Position numbers and translations under genes: made by a program. The notes under the pieces are model-generated. The model was not told the DNA's origin. It did no database searches and saw only the letters and a program-made list of their open reading frames with translations. 6,192 bases of DNA from Syntrophorhabdus sp. (GTDB taxonomy: Bacteria > Desulfobacterota > BSN033 > UBA1163). Shown one piece after another: positions 5,260 through 6,192 of this stretch; the stretch's first letter is position 1, and each line of letters opens with the position of its first letter. The stretch is from positions 4,406 to 10,597 of the forward strand of contig DYHU01000041.1 in assembly GCA_020724025.1 (NCBI GenBank), read 5' to 3'.

Positions 5260-6192
5260 TCATATCTCCAGGGCTTTTAAAACGATATCATGTAACATTC
5301 CATTGCTCGCCAAGATGCCGTGATTTCTTTCGAGCTTGATCCCGCAGGAGAAGTCCAGAGGTTTGCCGTAGATGTCCGTCACTTTCCCTCCTGCCTCCTC
5401 GGCAATGATCGCCCCTGCCGCATGGTCCCAGATCTTCTCTTTATAGCCGGGTCTGGAGGATGACGGAACTCTGAGGTAAAAAGTCACTTCCCCCCTTGCA
5501 ACGATCCCATACTTGGCCTGGCTGTCCATCTTGAGGGGCGGTTGGGTCATCCTCAACTTCTGTGCAATCTTCAGATGAGTCAAGTGGTCGGCGTGGTCCG
5601 GTTCAACGCTCTCCGTAAACGAGGCTTCCTCCGGATCGCCCACTTTTGCAACGGAAAGAGTCTGCCTTCCATCTCCTCCCAACTCCATCTGGAAAGAACC
5701 CTTTCCTCTCAAAGCAAAGAAGAGACAACCCCTCTTCCCATCAGGTCGATCTTTGTCCACATAGAGATTGGGACAGGCCATAAGGCCAAGTTGCACCGAC
5801 CCGTTTTGAATCAGGGCCAGGGCGATCGCATACTGATCCCCTCTGATAAAGCCTTTGGTCCCATCAATGGGATCCAGTGTCCAGAACCGTTTATGAATCG
5901 AATGAGAGCTGAGATCGATCCAGGAGCAAACCTCATCGGAGGAGGCGTCCGGAAAGAGGTCATGGACATAACGTGTGACCTGCCTGAGGATGTTCGAGTG
6001 GTCAGGTTTTTTCAGTTCTGCCGAATCCTCCTCGGCCACCACAATGTCATCTGGAAAGGCTTCTTTGATCAATTTACAGATGATCGCCTGAGACCCATAA
6101 TCGGCAATGGTTACAGGGGTTCGATCGCTTTTCTGAATGGATGCTCCTTCAGCAAGGTCCTTCCTGACCTTCTGGCAGAGCCGGGATGCCAT
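5260..6192 (-). CDS. Hal2-type 3'(2'),5'-bisphosphate nucleotidase (5' end cut by window)
   Basis: These 310 residues belong to the inositol monophosphatase superfamily and resemble the eukaryotic Hal2/PAP phosphatase branch more than short bacterial CysQ. The enzyme removes the 3' phosphate from PAP (and PAPS), by-products of sulfate activation and sulfotransfer, and is Mg-dependent and typically inhibited by Li or Na. Metal-site motifs are intact: TPVTIADYGSQ (25-35, D31), VVAEED (51-56, E54), WTLDPIDGTKGF (104-115, D107 and D110) and IWDHAAGAIIAEEAGG (254-269, D256). LRGKGSF and DSQAKYGIVARGE (223-235) also fit Hal2. Compared with yeast Hal2 as I remember it, D31 and E54 are each shifted by 18 residues, so about 18 N-terminal residues are missing. 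The ATG at the last three bases of the window is therefore probably an internal methionine. Stop is TGA at 5260. Next gene downstream is the P-loop kinase, 314 bp away. Confidence 0.88.
   Translation of the reverse strand: MASRLCQKVRKDLAEGASIQKSDRTPVTIADYGSQAIICKLIKEAFPDDIVVAEEDSAELKKPDHSNILRQVTRYVHDLFPDASSDEVCSWIDLSSHSIHKRFWTLDPIDGTKGFIRGDQYAIALALIQNGSVQLGLMACPNLYVDKDRPDGKRGCLFFALRGKGSFQMELGGDGRQTLSVAKVGDPEEASFTESVEPDHADHLTHLKIAQKLRMTQPPLKMDSQAKYGIVARGEVTFYLRVPSSSRPGYKEKIWDHAAGAIIAEEAGGKVTDIYGKPLDFSCGIKLERNHGILASNGMLHDIVLKALEI

Noticed and set aside
6190..6192. True start codon of the Hal2-type phosphatase
   Set aside because: Motif spacing relative to Hal2 indicates about 18 residues missing before it, and the ATG lies exactly at the window edge, so no upstream ribosome binding site can be inspected.

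Overview
The window holds seven protein-coding genes, all on the minus strand, so transcription runs from high to low coordinates. Protein similarity (a Hal2-type phosphatase, a COG2187/COG0645 pair, a membrane-anchored multi-cysteine ferredoxin, a nitroreductase) and the short palindromic repeats filling most gaps suggest an uncultured, probably anaerobic bacterium of the Desulfobacterota (former Deltaproteobacteria) or a similar metagenomic lineage. That placement is inference; there is no rRNA or marker gene here.

Layout in transcription order. (1) 5260-6192: a 3'(2'),5'-bisphosphate nucleotidase of the Hal2/inositol monophosphatase superfamily, cut at the window edge. (2) 4340-4945: a P-loop kinase of COG0645 type with an altered Walker A. 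(3) 3144-4160: an aminoglycoside-phosphotransferase-fold kinase of COG2187 type. In many bacteria (2) and (3) are one protein with the APH domain first; here they are separate and in the opposite order. (4) 1934-2860: a membrane-anchored iron-sulfur protein with two [4Fe-4S] ferredoxin motifs and two further cysteine clusters. (5) 1259-1732 and (6) 802-1266: a GNAT acetyltransferase overlapping a PaaI-type hotdog thioesterase by 8 bp, a clear two-gene unit. (7) 1-651: a nitroreductase-family flavoprotein.

The five gaps of 150-314 bp (652-801, 1733-1933, 2861-3143, 4161-4339, 4946-5259) are all loaded with imperfect palindromes of several families. The clearest is a 186-bp MITE-like unit (1753-1938) with perfect 13-bp terminal inverted repeats, whose right end supplies the stop codon of the ferredoxin gene. 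The two gaps flanking the P-loop kinase gene share a composite plan: CAAAT/ATTTG-rich arms around a C-rich/G-rich core. One reasonable promoter is visible, upstream of the ferredoxin gene.

No tRNA, rRNA, CRISPR array, transposase gene or defence-like operon was seen. The genes do not form an obvious single pathway. The parts most worth following are the multi-cysteine membrane ferredoxin, the split and reordered kinase pair, and the repeat-dense gaps.
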